Part shown: positions 28,411 to 37,340 of the stretch, piece by piece | Numbering within the stretch: the first letter of the stretch is position 1 | How the letters are laid out: each line of letters opens with the position of its first letter | DNA from: Microbacterium forte | Lineage (GTDB): Bacteria; Actinomycetota; Actinomycetes; Actinomycetales; Microbacteriaceae | NCBI RefSeq assembly: GCF_031885415.1 | Contig: NZ_CP116871.1 | Location: forward strand, 1,922,001 to 1,986,000 | DNA: 64,000 nt | Direction: 5' to 3' | Notes under the pieces: model-generated | Databases searched by the model: none | Told to the model about the DNA's origin: nothing | Seen by the model: only the letters and a program-made list of their open reading frames with translations | Position numbers and translations under genes: made by a program

Positions 28411-29472
28411 ATGCGGTGGCAAGGGCAGAAACTCGGCGACGTCGATGACGCCGCCCTGCCCGGCCTCGAGGCGCGCACAGGGGTGCTCCGCACGGTGACC
28501 ACTCCCGACTTCGCGGGCATGACGTTCCATGAGGTGCTGTCGAAGTCCGCGCTCAACCATGTTCCCGGCGCATCGCGCATGCCGTTCGCCTGGACCATCA
28601 ACCCGTATCGCGGATGCAGTCACGCGTGTGTCTACTGCTTCGCTCGGGGCACCCACGAGTACCTCGATCTCGATGGCGGCTCGGACTTCGACTCTCAGAT
28701 CGTCGTGAAGGTGAACGTCGTCGAAGTGCTGGAGAGAGAGCTGCGCAAAGGCAGCTGGGAGCACGAGACCGTCGCTCTGGGGACGAACACCGACCCGTAT
28801 CAGCGCGCCGAGGGCCGGTACAAGCTGATGCCGGGGATCATCGACGCCCTCGCCGCGTCGGGCACCCCGATGTCGATACTCACCAAGGGAACGCTGATCC
28901 GGCGAGACATCCCATTGCTGGTGAAGGCGGCCCAGCGGGTGCCCGTCGACATCCAGATGTCGATCGCGATGTACGACGACGAGCTGCAGAAGGCGATCGA
29001 ACCGGGCACCCCGACGACGCAGGCTCGGCTCGACACGGTGCGAGCGCTCCGGGATGCGGGCTTCAGGGTGACCGTGTTCCTGATGCCGATCATGCCCCAC
29101 ATGACGGACTCCGTCGAGGCGATCGACACAGCGCTGCGACGCATCAAGGAGGCGGGAGCGAATCGCGTCATCTACGGCGCCCTCCACCTGCGCGCCGGTG
29201 TGAAGCCCTGGTTCATGCAGTGGCTCGGCGAGTTCCGTCCCGACCTGGTCTCGTCGTACCGGGGACTGTATCCGGGCGTCTCGGCCGAAGCGCCGAAGGG
29301 CTATCGCCAATGGCTCGCCAAGCGGGCACGGCCGCTCATCAGGCTGCACGGCCTCGACGGCCAGCACGAAGACGACTACCCGGTGCGCGGCATCCGGGGG
29401 TCCGCGCCGCACGGGCGCCCGGCGCCGGCGTTCACCCCGTCGCCTGCCCCTGCGCAGCCGATGCTGTTCTGA
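28411..29472 (+). CDS. Rv2578c-family radical SAM protein (SplB-like)
   Basis: 353 residues. The radical SAM cluster motif is present in the CX3CX2C form, C69-SHA-C73-VY-C76, within RGCSHACVYCFARGTHEY; the protein matches the mycobacterial Rv2578c family, related to spore photoproduct lyase-like proteins. Unlike some family members it has no intein: the motif region is continuous. The C-terminus is Pro/Ala-rich. ATG at 28411 has no clear ribosome site. A LexA-like box lies just upstream, which would fit a DNA-repair role, but the substrate is unknown. Confidence 0.85.
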   Translation: MRWQGQKLGDVDDAALPGLEARTGVLRTVTTPDFAGMTFHEVLSKSALNHVPGASRMPFAWTINPYRGCSHACVYCFARGTHEYLDLDGGSDFDSQIVVKVNVVEVLERELRKGSWEHETVALGTNTDPYQRAEGRYKLMPGIIDALAASGTPMSILTKGTLIRRDIPLLVKAAQRVPVDIQMSIAMYDDELQKAIEPGTPTTQARLDTVRALRDAGFRVTVFLMPIMPHMTDSVEAIDTALRRIKEAGANRVIYGALHLRAGVKPWFMQWLGEFRPDLVSSYRGLYPGVSAEAPKGYRQWLAKRARPLIRLHGLDGQHEDDYPVRGIRGSAPHGRPAPAFTPSPAPAQPMLF

Positions 29473-29510
29473 GGGAACAGGACGCGTCGGCGGCCAACGC
29501 CCCGGGCGCG

Positions 29511-29516
29511 TAGGCT
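29511..29516 (+). promoter_or_regulatory. -10 hexamer TAGGCT, leaderless pattern (YaeQ)
   Basis: TAGGCT ends 8 nt before the ATG at 29525. Confidence 0.45.
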
Positions 29517-29524
29517 CGGACGTT

Positions 29525-30064
29525 ATGGCTATCGGCTCCACCATGCACACGTTCGAAGTCCAACTGGCCGACATGGATCGCGGTGTGTACGACGACTTCT
29601 CGCTGCGTGCGGCACGGCATCCGTCGGAGACCGATGCGTACATGCTCACCCGCGTGCTCGCGTACGGACTCGAGTTCGCAGAAGGCATCGCATTCGGCGG
29701 CGGGATCTCGCAGACCGACGAGCCGGCCGTCCTCGTCCGCGACCTCACCGGCCAGATCAGGGCCTGGATCGAGATCGGAGCGCCCGATGCCGAGCGCCTG
29801 CACTACGGCAGCCGACTGGCAGAGCGCACCGTCGTCTACACGCATCGCGATCCCGCGAAGGTCATGGCCCCCTGGGCAGACAAGCGCATCCACCGCTCGG
29901 AGGACATCCGGGTCTTCAGCTTCGATGCGGGGTTCATCGACTCCGCCGCACCGCTCATCGAGCGCCGCAACACCATGACGCTCACCGTCACCGAGCAGGT
30001 GCTCTACCTCGACCTCAACGGCACGACGTTGACGACGGCGATCCACGAGCACCAGCTCGGCTGA
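29525..30064 (+). CDS. YaeQ family protein
   Basis: 179 residues matching YaeQ along its length: STMHTFEVQLADMDRGVY at the start, the HPSETDAYMLTRVLAY helix, and VWIEIG-like segment (IRAWIEIGAPDAERLH). YaeQ adopts a PD-(D/E)XK nuclease-like fold, though no nuclease activity has been established. ATG at 29525 with TAGGCT 8 nt upstream and no Shine-Dalgarno. It is followed by a 19-bp minisatellite. Confidence 0.88.
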   Translation: MAIGSTMHTFEVQLADMDRGVYDDFSLRAARHPSETDAYMLTRVLAYGLEFAEGIAFGGGISQTDEPAVLVRDLTGQIRAWIEIGAPDAERLHYGSRLAERTVVYTHRDPAKVMAPWADKRIHRSEDIRVFSFDAGFIDSAAPLIERRNTMTLTVTEQVLYLDLNGTTLTTAIHEHQLG

Positions 30065-30405
30065 GCGCAGGGCGGAGGACTGCGCTTCGGGGAGGACGAC
30101 TGCGCTTCGGGCGGAGGACTGCGCTTCGGGCGGAGGACTGCGCTTCGGGCGGACGACTGCGCTTCCGGCGGAGGACTGCGCTTCGGGCGGAGGACTGCGC
30201 TTCCGGCGGACGACTGCGCTTCGGGCGGACGACTGCGCTTCCGGCGGACGATTCCGACCGATGAGTCCTCCCGAGGCGCAGATCTCCTCCCGAAGACGTC
30301 GCCCCACGCGCCGAAGCAGATCACACGCCCCGAAGAGGGTGAGACCCCGACGCCCCGTGCCGCCGATCCGGCGACGCACACAGCCCCGGCGAACCGGACG
30401 AACAT
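30065..30405. other. Gene-free stretch between YaeQ and DEAD-box genes
   Basis: Contains the 19-bp minisatellite (30072-30262) and about 140 bp of GC-rich sequence in which fragments of the repeat (e.g. CGAAG, CCGAAGA) recur loosely. No start-site, codon bias or domain supports a gene; the forward and reverse open frames only translate the repeat. Confidence 0.65.
30072..30262. repeat. 19-bp tandem repeat, about ten units
   Basis: The unit GCGGAGGACTGCGCTTCGG repeats head to tail about ten times with limited variation (GGA/CGA at position 5-7, TTCGG/TTCCG at the end); the second unit is 20 bp. The unit length is not a multiple of three, so it is not a coding repeat. Confidence 0.92.
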
Positions 30406-30449
30406 GACGAAGGCCCCGCCCCCGCGGATGCGGGGACAGGGCCTTCGTC
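30406..30449 (-). terminator. Hairpin terminator after DEAD-box gene
   Basis: GACGAAGGCCC (30406-30416) pairs with GGGCCTTCGTC (30439-30449); the loop holds a smaller CCCCGC/GCGGGG stem. It lies 9 bp past the stop of the helicase gene. Confidence 0.7.
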
Positions 30450-30458
30450 GGCGGCGGA

Positions 30459-32786
30459 TCAGGCCGTGAGGTCTGACGCGGTCGGCATGCGACCGGCGAT
30501 CTCCTCGATCAGGTCGTCGTTCAGACGAGCGTTCTCGAACGGAGCGTCGATCTCGGCGCGCTGCAGCAGCTCGGTCATGCGACGCTGACGCTGACGCGTG
30601 ATCAGCGTGACGACGCGGCCCGAGCGACCGGCGCGACCGGTGCGGCCCGAACGGTGCAGGTACGTCTTGTACTCGTCGGGTGCGTCAGCCTGGACGACCA
30701 GATCGATGTCGTCGACGTGGATGCCGCGGGCGGCGACGTCGGTGGCGACGAGCACGTTCACGCGGCCCGACGTCAGACGCTCGAGGTTGCGCGTGCGCTT
30801 GGCCTGGTTGAGGTCACCGTGCAGCGAGACCGCGGGGATGCCGGCGTCGTCGAACTGCTCGGCGAGCATGTCGGCATACGCACGGGTGCGGGCGAAGACG
30901 AGGGTCTTGCCCGCGCGGTCGACCAGCGACGTGAGGATGTCGGCCTTGTCGCGGTGCTCGATGACGAGCACGCGGTGCTCGATGGTGCTCGACTCCTGGT
31001 CTTCGCCCGCGACCTCGTAGACGGCCGGGTCGACGAGGAACTCGTCGACGAGGGCCGCGACCTCACGGTCGAGCGTGGCCGAGAAGAGGAGCTTCTGGCT
31101 GCCGTCGGCCGTGTGACGCAGGATGCGCTGCACGGGCTCGACGAATCCGAGCTCGCACATGTGGTCGGCCTCGTCGAGAACGGCGATCCGGCAGTCCGAG
31201 AGGTCGAGCTTGCCCTGGTTGATCAGGTCCTCGATGCGACCGGGTGTGCCGATGACGATGTCGACGCCCTTCTTCAGCGCGCCCACCTGGCGGCCCTGGG
31301 GCACGCCACCGTAGATCTGCGTGGTGAAGAGGCCGACGCTGCGGGCGATCGGCTGGATCGTGCCGTCGATCTGCAGCGCGAGCTCGCGCGTCGGAGCGAG
31401 GATGATCGCGCGGGGCTTGCGGCCGAATTCGCGGCGCTTGCCCGCCTGCGACTGCAGCACACGCTCGACGAGCGGAGCACCGAACGCGATGGTCTTTCCC
31501 GAGCCGGTGCGACCGCGGGCGAGGACATCGCGACCCTTGAGCACTGCCGGGATGCTGGCAGCCTGGATCGGGAACGGCGTCGCCGCGCCCATGCCGGCGA
31601 GGGTCTCGACGATGTTGGATCCGAGACCGAGGTCGCCGAAGGTCACACCGTCGACCTCGACGGCCGCCACGGACTTCGCCTCGAGGCGCTCGTGCACGAC
31701 GTCGTCGGTCGGCTCGAACTTCTTGGCGGGGGCCGCACTCGATGTGGCGTTCCAGTCGTTGCGGCTGGGGCGCTCGTTGCGCGACGGCCGTCCACGGGTG
31801 TCCGACGTCAGCGGGCGGGGACGATCGGTGCGGTACGCGCCACCGGTCGAGGGACGCGAACGCTCGTCGCGGCCACCCTCGATCGAACGCTGAGTGCGGT
31901 CACGGTCGAAGGCACGACGCGCACGGTCGGCGTCGTAGGAGCGCTCAGAACGCTCGGCACCGCCACGGTCATCACGGCGCGGGCCTGCGCCACGGTCGTC
32001 GCGACGAGGACGGTCGTCACGGTCGAAGCGGGGACGCTCGGATGCTGCGCGGTCGAAGCGCGGACGCTCGGATGCGCCGCGGTCGTCGCGGTTGAAGCGC
32101 GGACGCTCGGAAGCGCCGCGGTCGTCGCGCTGCGGGCGGTCGTCGCGGTTGAAGCGCTGGCCACCGCGGTCGTCGCGGAAGCCACCGGAACGCTGGTCAC
32201 GGCGGTCGTCGCGACCCGGACGTCCGCCGTCGCGGTGATCGCCATCGCGGAAGCCCTGGCGCTGCGTGCCGGCACCGCGGTCGTCACGGCGCGGACGCTC
32301 GTCACGATGGCCGCCGCGCTCATCACGGTACGTGCCGGGACCGGTCGGACGCTGTCCGCCGCGGTCATCGCGGCGCGGACGGTCGAAGCCCGCGGAGGAG
32401 CGGTCGTTGTAGCGCGGACGGTCGTCACGGCTGTGCGGTGCCTCACGGCGACCCGACTCGGCACGGTTGCGGATGCCGCGCGACTCGTCGCGACCCGCAC
32501 GCTCCTGCGACGACCAGCGCTGCTTGGGTGCGGCGCCCTCTTCGGCCGGGCGGTAGCCGCGGTGGCCGACGCTGCGGCTGCCGGGACGACGGTCGTATCC
32601 GGCCGCGGGAGTGCGCCGCTCACCGGCATCCGCACGTCCACCGCGTGCATCACGCGAATCGCGGGTGTCGCGCGCGCCGTCACGGCCACCGTTGTGGCGG
32701 TCGTGGAACGACGTCTTGTTCGCGCCGTAACGCGGCTCGAAGTTGGCGGAGGGGCGTCCGCCGCGGGGCTTCTTGTTCTTGGGCAT
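30459..32786 (-). CDS. DEAD-box RNA helicase with long RDDRG-rich N-terminus
   Basis: 775 residues. The first ~370 residues are disordered and made of Arg, Asp and Gly repeats (RDDRG, ASERPRF, RPRRDD). The helicase core follows: Q motif, Walker A ARGRTGSGKT (about residue 420), DEAD box VLDEADHM, SAT, and HRSGRTGRAGRSG. Such enzymes remodel RNA in ribosome assembly and cold adaptation; the charged tail would bind RNA and could drive condensate formation. Most bacterial relatives carry the basic tail at the C-terminus. ATG at 32786 follows AGAAGGA. A leader of up to about 290 nt is possible, as in cold-inducible genes. Confidence 0.92.
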   Translation of the reverse strand: MPKNKKPRGGRPSANFEPRYGANKTSFHDRHNGGRDGARDTRDSRDARGGRADAGERRTPAAGYDRRPGSRSVGHRGYRPAEEGAAPKQRWSSQERAGRDESRGIRNRAESGRREAPHSRDDRPRYNDRSSAGFDRPRRDDRGGQRPTGPGTYRDERGGHRDERPRRDDRGAGTQRQGFRDGDHRDGGRPGRDDRRDQRSGGFRDDRGGQRFNRDDRPQRDDRGASERPRFNRDDRGASERPRFDRAASERPRFDRDDRPRRDDRGAGPRRDDRGGAERSERSYDADRARRAFDRDRTQRSIEGGRDERSRPSTGGAYRTDRPRPLTSDTRGRPSRNERPSRNDWNATSSAAPAKKFEPTDDVVHERLEAKSVAAVEVDGVTFGDLGLGSNIVETLAGMGAATPFPIQAASIPAVLKGRDVLARGRTGSGKTIAFGAPLVERVLQSQAGKRREFGRKPRAIILAPTRELALQIDGTIQPIARSVGLFTTQIYGGVPQGRQVGALKKGVDIVIGTPGRIEDLINQGKLDLSDCRIAVLDEADHMCELGFVEPVQRILRHTADGSQKLLFSATLDREVAALVDEFLVDPAVYEVAGEDQESSTIEHRVLVIEHRDKADILTSLVDRAGKTLVFARTRAYADMLAEQFDDAGIPAVSLHGDLNQAKRTRNLERLTSGRVNVLVATDVAARGIHVDDIDLVVQADAPDEYKTYLHRSGRTGRAGRSGRVVTLITRQRQRRMTELLQRAEIDAPFENARLNDDLIEEIAGRMPTASDLTA

Positions 32787-33067
32787 GAGTGTGTCCTTCT
32801 GAGTTCTCGCCACGAGAACGGCGCCGCGCACATGCGCGGTACCCTGCGCGCGGTGGGATGCGACCACGCGGGGTTTCCGGACTGTCAGCGGCCGGGGCCA
32901 TTCATGTGATGGTTGATTAGCGTCGAGCGACGCTCACCATCGGCCCCTGGACTCACACTTCTTACACAAAAACGTCCGCGCACTGCGCGGGTGTCCGAAG
33001 CCGACGCATCAAGTGTAGCGGTCGCACCTGAAAGACTCCCCTGCCCCATGGCGGATGCGGGTCGCCA
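32787..33067. other. Divergent intergenic region, possible long leader
   Basis: About 280 bp separate the helicase start from the aldose epimerase promoter. On the reverse strand a T-rich patch (TTTTTGTGTAAGAAG, about 32963-32977) could carry the helicase promoter, leaving a leader of roughly 180 nt with a short palindrome at 32920-32935. No open frame or known RNA motif is recognised. Confidence 0.35.
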
Positions 33068-33073
33068 TACGAT
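33068..33073 (+). promoter_or_regulatory. -10 hexamer TACGAT, leaderless pattern (epimerase)
   Basis: TACGAT ends 6 nt before the GTG at 33080. Confidence 0.5.
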
Positions 33074-33079
33074 TGCGGA

Positions 33080-33976
33080 GTGAACTCCGCATCCCCCACC
33101 GGCACACAGGTGCACCTCCAGCTCGGCGACGTCAGCGCTCAGATCGCGCAGGTCGGCGCCTCGCTCCGCTCCCTCCGCATCGGCGCTGTCGATCTGATCG
33201 CTCCGTATCCGCTCGACTCGCCCACCCCCTCCTGCTCCGGCGTGGTGCTCGCGCCCTGGCCGAACCGGGTCAGGGACGGACTCTGGAACGACGAGGGCAC
33301 CGAGCGGCAGCTGGCGATCACCGAGCCGAAGTTCGGCAACGCGAGTCACGGCCTGCTGCGTTTCGCGGCCTACGACATCGCGGATTCCGCGTCGGCGACG
33401 ACGCTGAGCGCGACGATCTTCCCGCAGACGGGCTACCCGTATCTGATCGAGACGAGTGTCACCTACGTGCTGCGCGCCGACGGGATCGACGTGACGCACG
33501 CGCTGACCAACCGCTCTGCCACCGAAGCACCGGTCGCGCTCGGCACGCACCCGTTCCTCACGATCGGCGACGTGGATCCCCATGACCTCGTGCTGCGGGT
33601 TCCGGCGCAGACTGCCATCGACACCGACGAGCGCATGCTGCCCGTGGGCACGCGCCCGGCCGAGGGGGCGCTTCGCGACGGCGTGCGCCTCGGCGACATC
33701 ACTCTCGACACCGGGTTCACCGACCTCTCGCGCGACGCCGACGGACTCGTCCGGCACTCACTCACCGCACCCGACGGGCGTCGACTCACCCTCTGGCAGG
33801 GTGCGGGATTCGACGTCGTGCAGGTCTACACGACCGACAAGTATCCGGGGCAGTCCCTCGCCGTCGCGATCGAGCCAATGACCGCGCCGGCCGATGCACT
33901 GAACAGCGGAGTCGGCCTGCGCCGCCTGAATCCCGGTGAGACCTGGACCCTCGAATGGGGCATCACGCTCGACTGA
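33080..33976 (+). CDS. Aldose 1-epimerase family protein
   Basis: 298 residues with the galactose-mutarotase beta-sandwich fold: APWPNRVRDG substrate loop, NASHGLLRF with the conserved His, GTHPFLTIG second catalytic His, and the C-terminal VAIEPMTAPADALNSG with the catalytic Glu. It should interconvert alpha and beta anomers of hexoses, or act on a sugar phosphate as the YeaD relatives do. The GTG start at 33080 has TACGAT 6 nt upstream and no Shine-Dalgarno. Divergent from the helicase gene. Confidence 0.9.
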   Translation: MNSASPTGTQVHLQLGDVSAQIAQVGASLRSLRIGAVDLIAPYPLDSPTPSCSGVVLAPWPNRVRDGLWNDEGTERQLAITEPKFGNASHGLLRFAAYDIADSASATTLSATIFPQTGYPYLIETSVTYVLRADGIDVTHALTNRSATEAPVALGTHPFLTIGDVDPHDLVLRVPAQTAIDTDERMLPVGTRPAEGALRDGVRLGDITLDTGFTDLSRDADGLVRHSLTAPDGRRLTLWQGAGFDVVQVYTTDKYPGQSLAVAIEPMTAPADALNSGVGLRRLNPGETWTLEWGITLD

Positions 33977-34026
33977 GCTCGACTGAGCTCGACCGCCCCG
34001 GTTCACAACTCAGCAAGAAACGCGCC

Positions 34027-34060
34027 GATGCCCGCCCGGAAACGCTTCCGGGCGGGCATC
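34027..34060. terminator. Bidirectional hairpin between epimerase and RND genes
   Basis: A 15-bp perfect stem (34027-34041 with 34046-34060; GATGCCCGCCCGGAA arm) and 4-nt loop lies between the two convergent genes. Confidence 0.8.
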
Positions 34061-34097
34061 GAGCTCAGTCGTGCTGAATCGTGGACGGCGGATGCGG

Positions 34098-37000
34098 CTA
34101 CTCGCCGCGCTCGCGAAGCTCGCGCCGCGTCAGCTGGTTCGCGTGCGGCCACTCCGAGGCCGGAGCGGCACCTCCGCTGGAGGCGCCCGCAAGCGCCAGG
34201 CCATCGGCAGGCACGGGCCCGTCCGACGGCTCGGCATCCTTCGTCGGCGCAGACCCGTCGTCACCCGAACCCGCCTTACGGGCCCGGCGTCGCTCTTTCG
34301 CACCCTCCACGAGGTTGTAGAGCGTCGGCAGCACGATCAGCGTGAGCACGGTCGACGAGAGGAGTCCGCCGATCACCACGATCGCGAGCGGCTGCGAGAT
34401 GAAGCCGCCATGACCCGTGATGCCGAGCGCCATCGGGGTGAGCGCGAGGATCGTCGCGAGCGCTGTCATGAGAATGGGTCGCAGACGCTTCTCGCCACCG
34501 GCCTTCACGGCGTCGATGGTCGACAGCCCCTTCTCCCGGTACTGGTTCACGAGGTCGATGAGCACGATCGCGTTCGTCACCACGATGCCGATGAGCATCA
34601 GCACACCGATCAGCGACGCGACGCCGAGCGGCACGCCCGTCACGATCTGCAGCAGGATGGCGCCCGTCGCCGCGAACGGCACCGACACGAGCAGCAGCAG
34701 CGGCTGCCGCAGCGACTTGAAGGTCGCGACCATGACGACGTAGACGATCAGGATCGCGGCGAGCATCGCGAGTCCGAGCTGCGAGAACGAGTCGGCCTGC
34801 TGCGAGGCGACGCCACCGACCTCGGCCGATGCGCCGTCAGGCAGGTCGACCGCAGCGAGCGCCTCGGTGACCGACTGGGTCGCCACGGCGAGGTTGTCGG
34901 ATGCCGGGGGCACCGTGATCGTGGCGGTGCGGCGTCCCTGCTCGGTGGTGATCGAGGTCGGGCCGTTGCGCTCCTCGACGGTGGCGATGTCCTGCAGCTG
35001 CACCACACCGGTCGCGCTCGGGACGGCCAGCTCGCGCAGGGCCTGCGCGGTGGTCGGCGGCTCGGACGCTGCGAGGTAGACCGTCAGCGCGGTGTCGTCG
35101 ATCTCGACGGTTCCGACCTGCTCCGGGCGCATCGTGTTCGAGACGATCGATCCGACGGCCACTTCGGACAGTCCGCGCTGCGCCGCGGCGTCGCGGTCGA
35201 CGACCACGGCGAGGTACGGCAGCGCTGCGGCGAGGTTGTCGGTGACCTGTCCGATGCCGTCTCGACCGTCGAGCTCGTCGATGACGGCGGTCGTCGCGGT
35301 CTGCAGGTCTTCGGAGTCGGATGCCGAGACCGTGATCTCGATGTCGCTCGAGCCGAGTCCGGCAGACGCGGCGACCGACACCTCTCCGACGTCGGTGAGT
35401 CCCTCGATGGCATCCTGCACATCGGCGCGGAGCTTCTCCTGGTCGGCATCCGCGTCGGTGAGCACCGAGTAGGTCACGCCGGCTCCGCCGGAGAACGCGT
35501 CGCGCAGAGCGGATCCGCTCGAGCCGATCGAGGCCTGCACGTGGGTGATGCCGTCGATGTCGAGCAGCGCGTCCTCGACGGCGATCGCCGCCTCCGACTT
35601 GGTCTCGAGGCTCGCGGTCGGACCGAGGTCCTGCGTGACGGTCATGGTGTTCTGGCCCGAGTCGCTGAGGAAGTTGATCTTCATCAGCGGTGCGGCGGCG
35701 AGCGTCGCGCCGAGCACGACGACCGCGAGGATCACGGTCAGCCCGGAGTGCTTCAGCGTCCACCCGAGGATCGGGCGGTATGCCTTCTGGAGCCGCGTCG
35801 GCGGCGCATCGGGGTCTTCCGGGTCGATCTGCACGCCGTTCTCGTCGAGCAGCGGCTTTCCCGGGCGGAGGAACCAGTAGGCGAGCACCGGCACGATGGT
35901 CAGCGACACCAGCAGTGAGGCGACCATCGCGATCGACACCGTCATGGCGAACGGTCGGAACAGCTCGCCGACCATGTCACCGACGAACACGATCGGCAGG
36001 AACACGGCGACCGTGGTGATGGTCGACGAGGTGACGGCCATCGCCACCTCGCGCACGGCCAGCCGGATCGCGTCTCCCTTGTCGGCGTCGCCGACGTAGT
36101 GCCTCTTGATGTTCTCGATCACGACGATCGAGTCGTCGACCACGCGGCCGATCGCGATCGTGAGCGCGCCGAGGGTGAGGATGTTCAGCGAGTACCCGAA
36201 CGCCTGCAGACCGATGAAGGTGATCAGCACGCTGGTCGGGATCGAGATCGCCGTGACCAGCGTCGAGCGGATCGACATCAGGAACACGAGGATGACGATC
36301 ACGGCGAAGACGAGTCCGAGCAGGCCCTCTGTGGCGAGGGTCTCGATGGACTGCTGGATGAAGGGCGCCTGGTCGAAGATGATCGTGAACTTCGCGTCGG
36401 GGAAAGCCTCTTCGAGCGTGTCGAGCGCGGCGATGACCCCCTGCGACACCTCGACGGTGTTCGCCGCCGGCAGCTTGGTGATCGAGATCGACAGGGCGTC
36501 CTTGCCGTCGACGCGCGAGATCGACGAGACGGGGTCGGTCTCCTGCACGACGGTGGCGACGTCGCCGATCGTCTCGCTCGTGCCGACGAGCGGCAGCGCC
36601 GCCAGCTCATCGACAGACGTGATCTTCGCACCGGTCTGCACGGTGAGCGTCTGACCGTTCTCGGTGATGTCGCCGCCGGGGAACAGCGTGCCGTTCTGCT
36701 GCAGCGCCGTGGTGATGGCCTGCGTGCTCTGACCGACCGCCGCGAGCTTCGCGACGTCGGGCGTGATCGTGATGCGCTGGCCGACGCCGCCGATGATCTC
36801 CGCGGCGTTGACGCCGTCGACGTCCTCGAGCTCGGGGATCGCGACGTTCTGGAGCTCCGCCTGCGCGTTCTCGGCATCCTCGAAGCCGGTCACGGCGACC
36901 TGGATCACCGGGAAGTCGTCGATCGACACCGTCAGCACCTGCGGGCTCACGTCTTCGGGAAGCTGACCCGAGATGCGGTTGATCGCCTGCTGGATCTTCT

Positions 37001-37319
37001 GCTCTGCCGTCGCGAGGTTCGTTCCGTAGGCGAACGTGGCTTGCACGATCGAGGCGTTCGTCGTGCTGGTGGCAGTGGTGCCTTCAAGGCCCGGAACACC
37101 CTGGATCGCCGACTCGATGGGCGTCGAGACGTCGTTCTCGACGACCTCGGGCGAGGCGCCGGGGTAGGTCGTCATGACCATCAGGTTGGGCAGCTCGAGC
37201 GACGGGATGAGCTCCTGCTTGAGGTTCGTCAGAGCGAGCCCGCCGAACACGGCGGCGACGATCGTGATCAACGCGATCAGTGCGCGGTTCTTGAGGCTCA
37301 GGACGGCGAGGTTCGACAA
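34098..37319 (-). CDS. RND-family efflux pump (AcrB/SwrC-like)
   Basis: 1073 residues with the full HAE-RND architecture: one N-terminal helix, a large periplasmic-type domain, helices 2-6 including the GRVVDDSIVVIENI segment of helix 4 that carries the proton-relay acids, a second extracytoplasmic domain, helices 8-12, and an acidic/Ala-rich cytosolic tail. In Gram-positive bacteria such pumps act without an outer-membrane duct, exporting lipids, surfactants or drugs. The start is TTG at 37319 with GAGAGAA upstream; no membrane-fusion protein gene is nearby. It lies 21 bp after the tetR gene in the same operon. Confidence 0.9.
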   Translation of the reverse strand: MSNLAVLSLKNRALIALITIVAAVFGGLALTNLKQELIPSLELPNLMVMTTYPGASPEVVENDVSTPIESAIQGVPGLEGTTATSTTNASIVQATFAYGTNLATAEQKIQQAINRISGQLPEDVSPQVLTVSIDDFPVIQVAVTGFEDAENAQAELQNVAIPELEDVDGVNAAEIIGGVGQRITITPDVAKLAAVGQSTQAITTALQQNGTLFPGGDITENGQTLTVQTGAKITSVDELAALPLVGTSETIGDVATVVQETDPVSSISRVDGKDALSISITKLPAANTVEVSQGVIAALDTLEEAFPDAKFTIIFDQAPFIQQSIETLATEGLLGLVFAVIVILVFLMSIRSTLVTAISIPTSVLITFIGLQAFGYSLNILTLGALTIAIGRVVDDSIVVIENIKRHYVGDADKGDAIRLAVREVAMAVTSSTITTVAVFLPIVFVGDMVGELFRPFAMTVSIAMVASLLVSLTIVPVLAYWFLRPGKPLLDENGVQIDPEDPDAPPTRLQKAYRPILGWTLKHSGLTVILAVVVLGATLAAAPLMKINFLSDSGQNTMTVTQDLGPTASLETKSEAAIAVEDALLDIDGITHVQASIGSSGSALRDAFSGGAGVTYSVLTDADADQEKLRADVQDAIEGLTDVGEVSVAASAGLGSSDIEITVSASDSEDLQTATTAVIDELDGRDGIGQVTDNLAAALPYLAVVVDRDAAAQRGLSEVAVGSIVSNTMRPEQVGTVEIDDTALTVYLAASEPPTTAQALRELAVPSATGVVQLQDIATVEERNGPTSITTEQGRRTATITVPPASDNLAVATQSVTEALAAVDLPDGASAEVGGVASQQADSFSQLGLAMLAAILIVYVVMVATFKSLRQPLLLLVSVPFAATGAILLQIVTGVPLGVASLIGVLMLIGIVVTNAIVLIDLVNQYREKGLSTIDAVKAGGEKRLRPILMTALATILALTPMALGITGHGGFISQPLAIVVIGGLLSSTVLTLIVLPTLYNLVEGAKERRRARKAGSGDDGSAPTKDAEPSDGPVPADGLALAGASSGGAAPASEWPHANQLTRRELRERGE

Positions 37320-37340
37320 GGCGGGTTCTCTCTCTGCTGA

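Noticed and set aside
28614..28640. Intein in the radical SAM gene, as in some Rv2578c homologues
   Set aside because: The CX3CX2C region is continuous and the protein has the intein-free length.
30072..30262. Possible CRISPR array
   Set aside because: Units follow each other directly without unique spacers, and no cas genes are present.
30654..32909. 751-codon plus-strand open frame
   Set aside because: Antisense to the DEAD-box helicase; Val/Thr/Ala-rich translation reflects the Arg/Asp repeats on the other strand.
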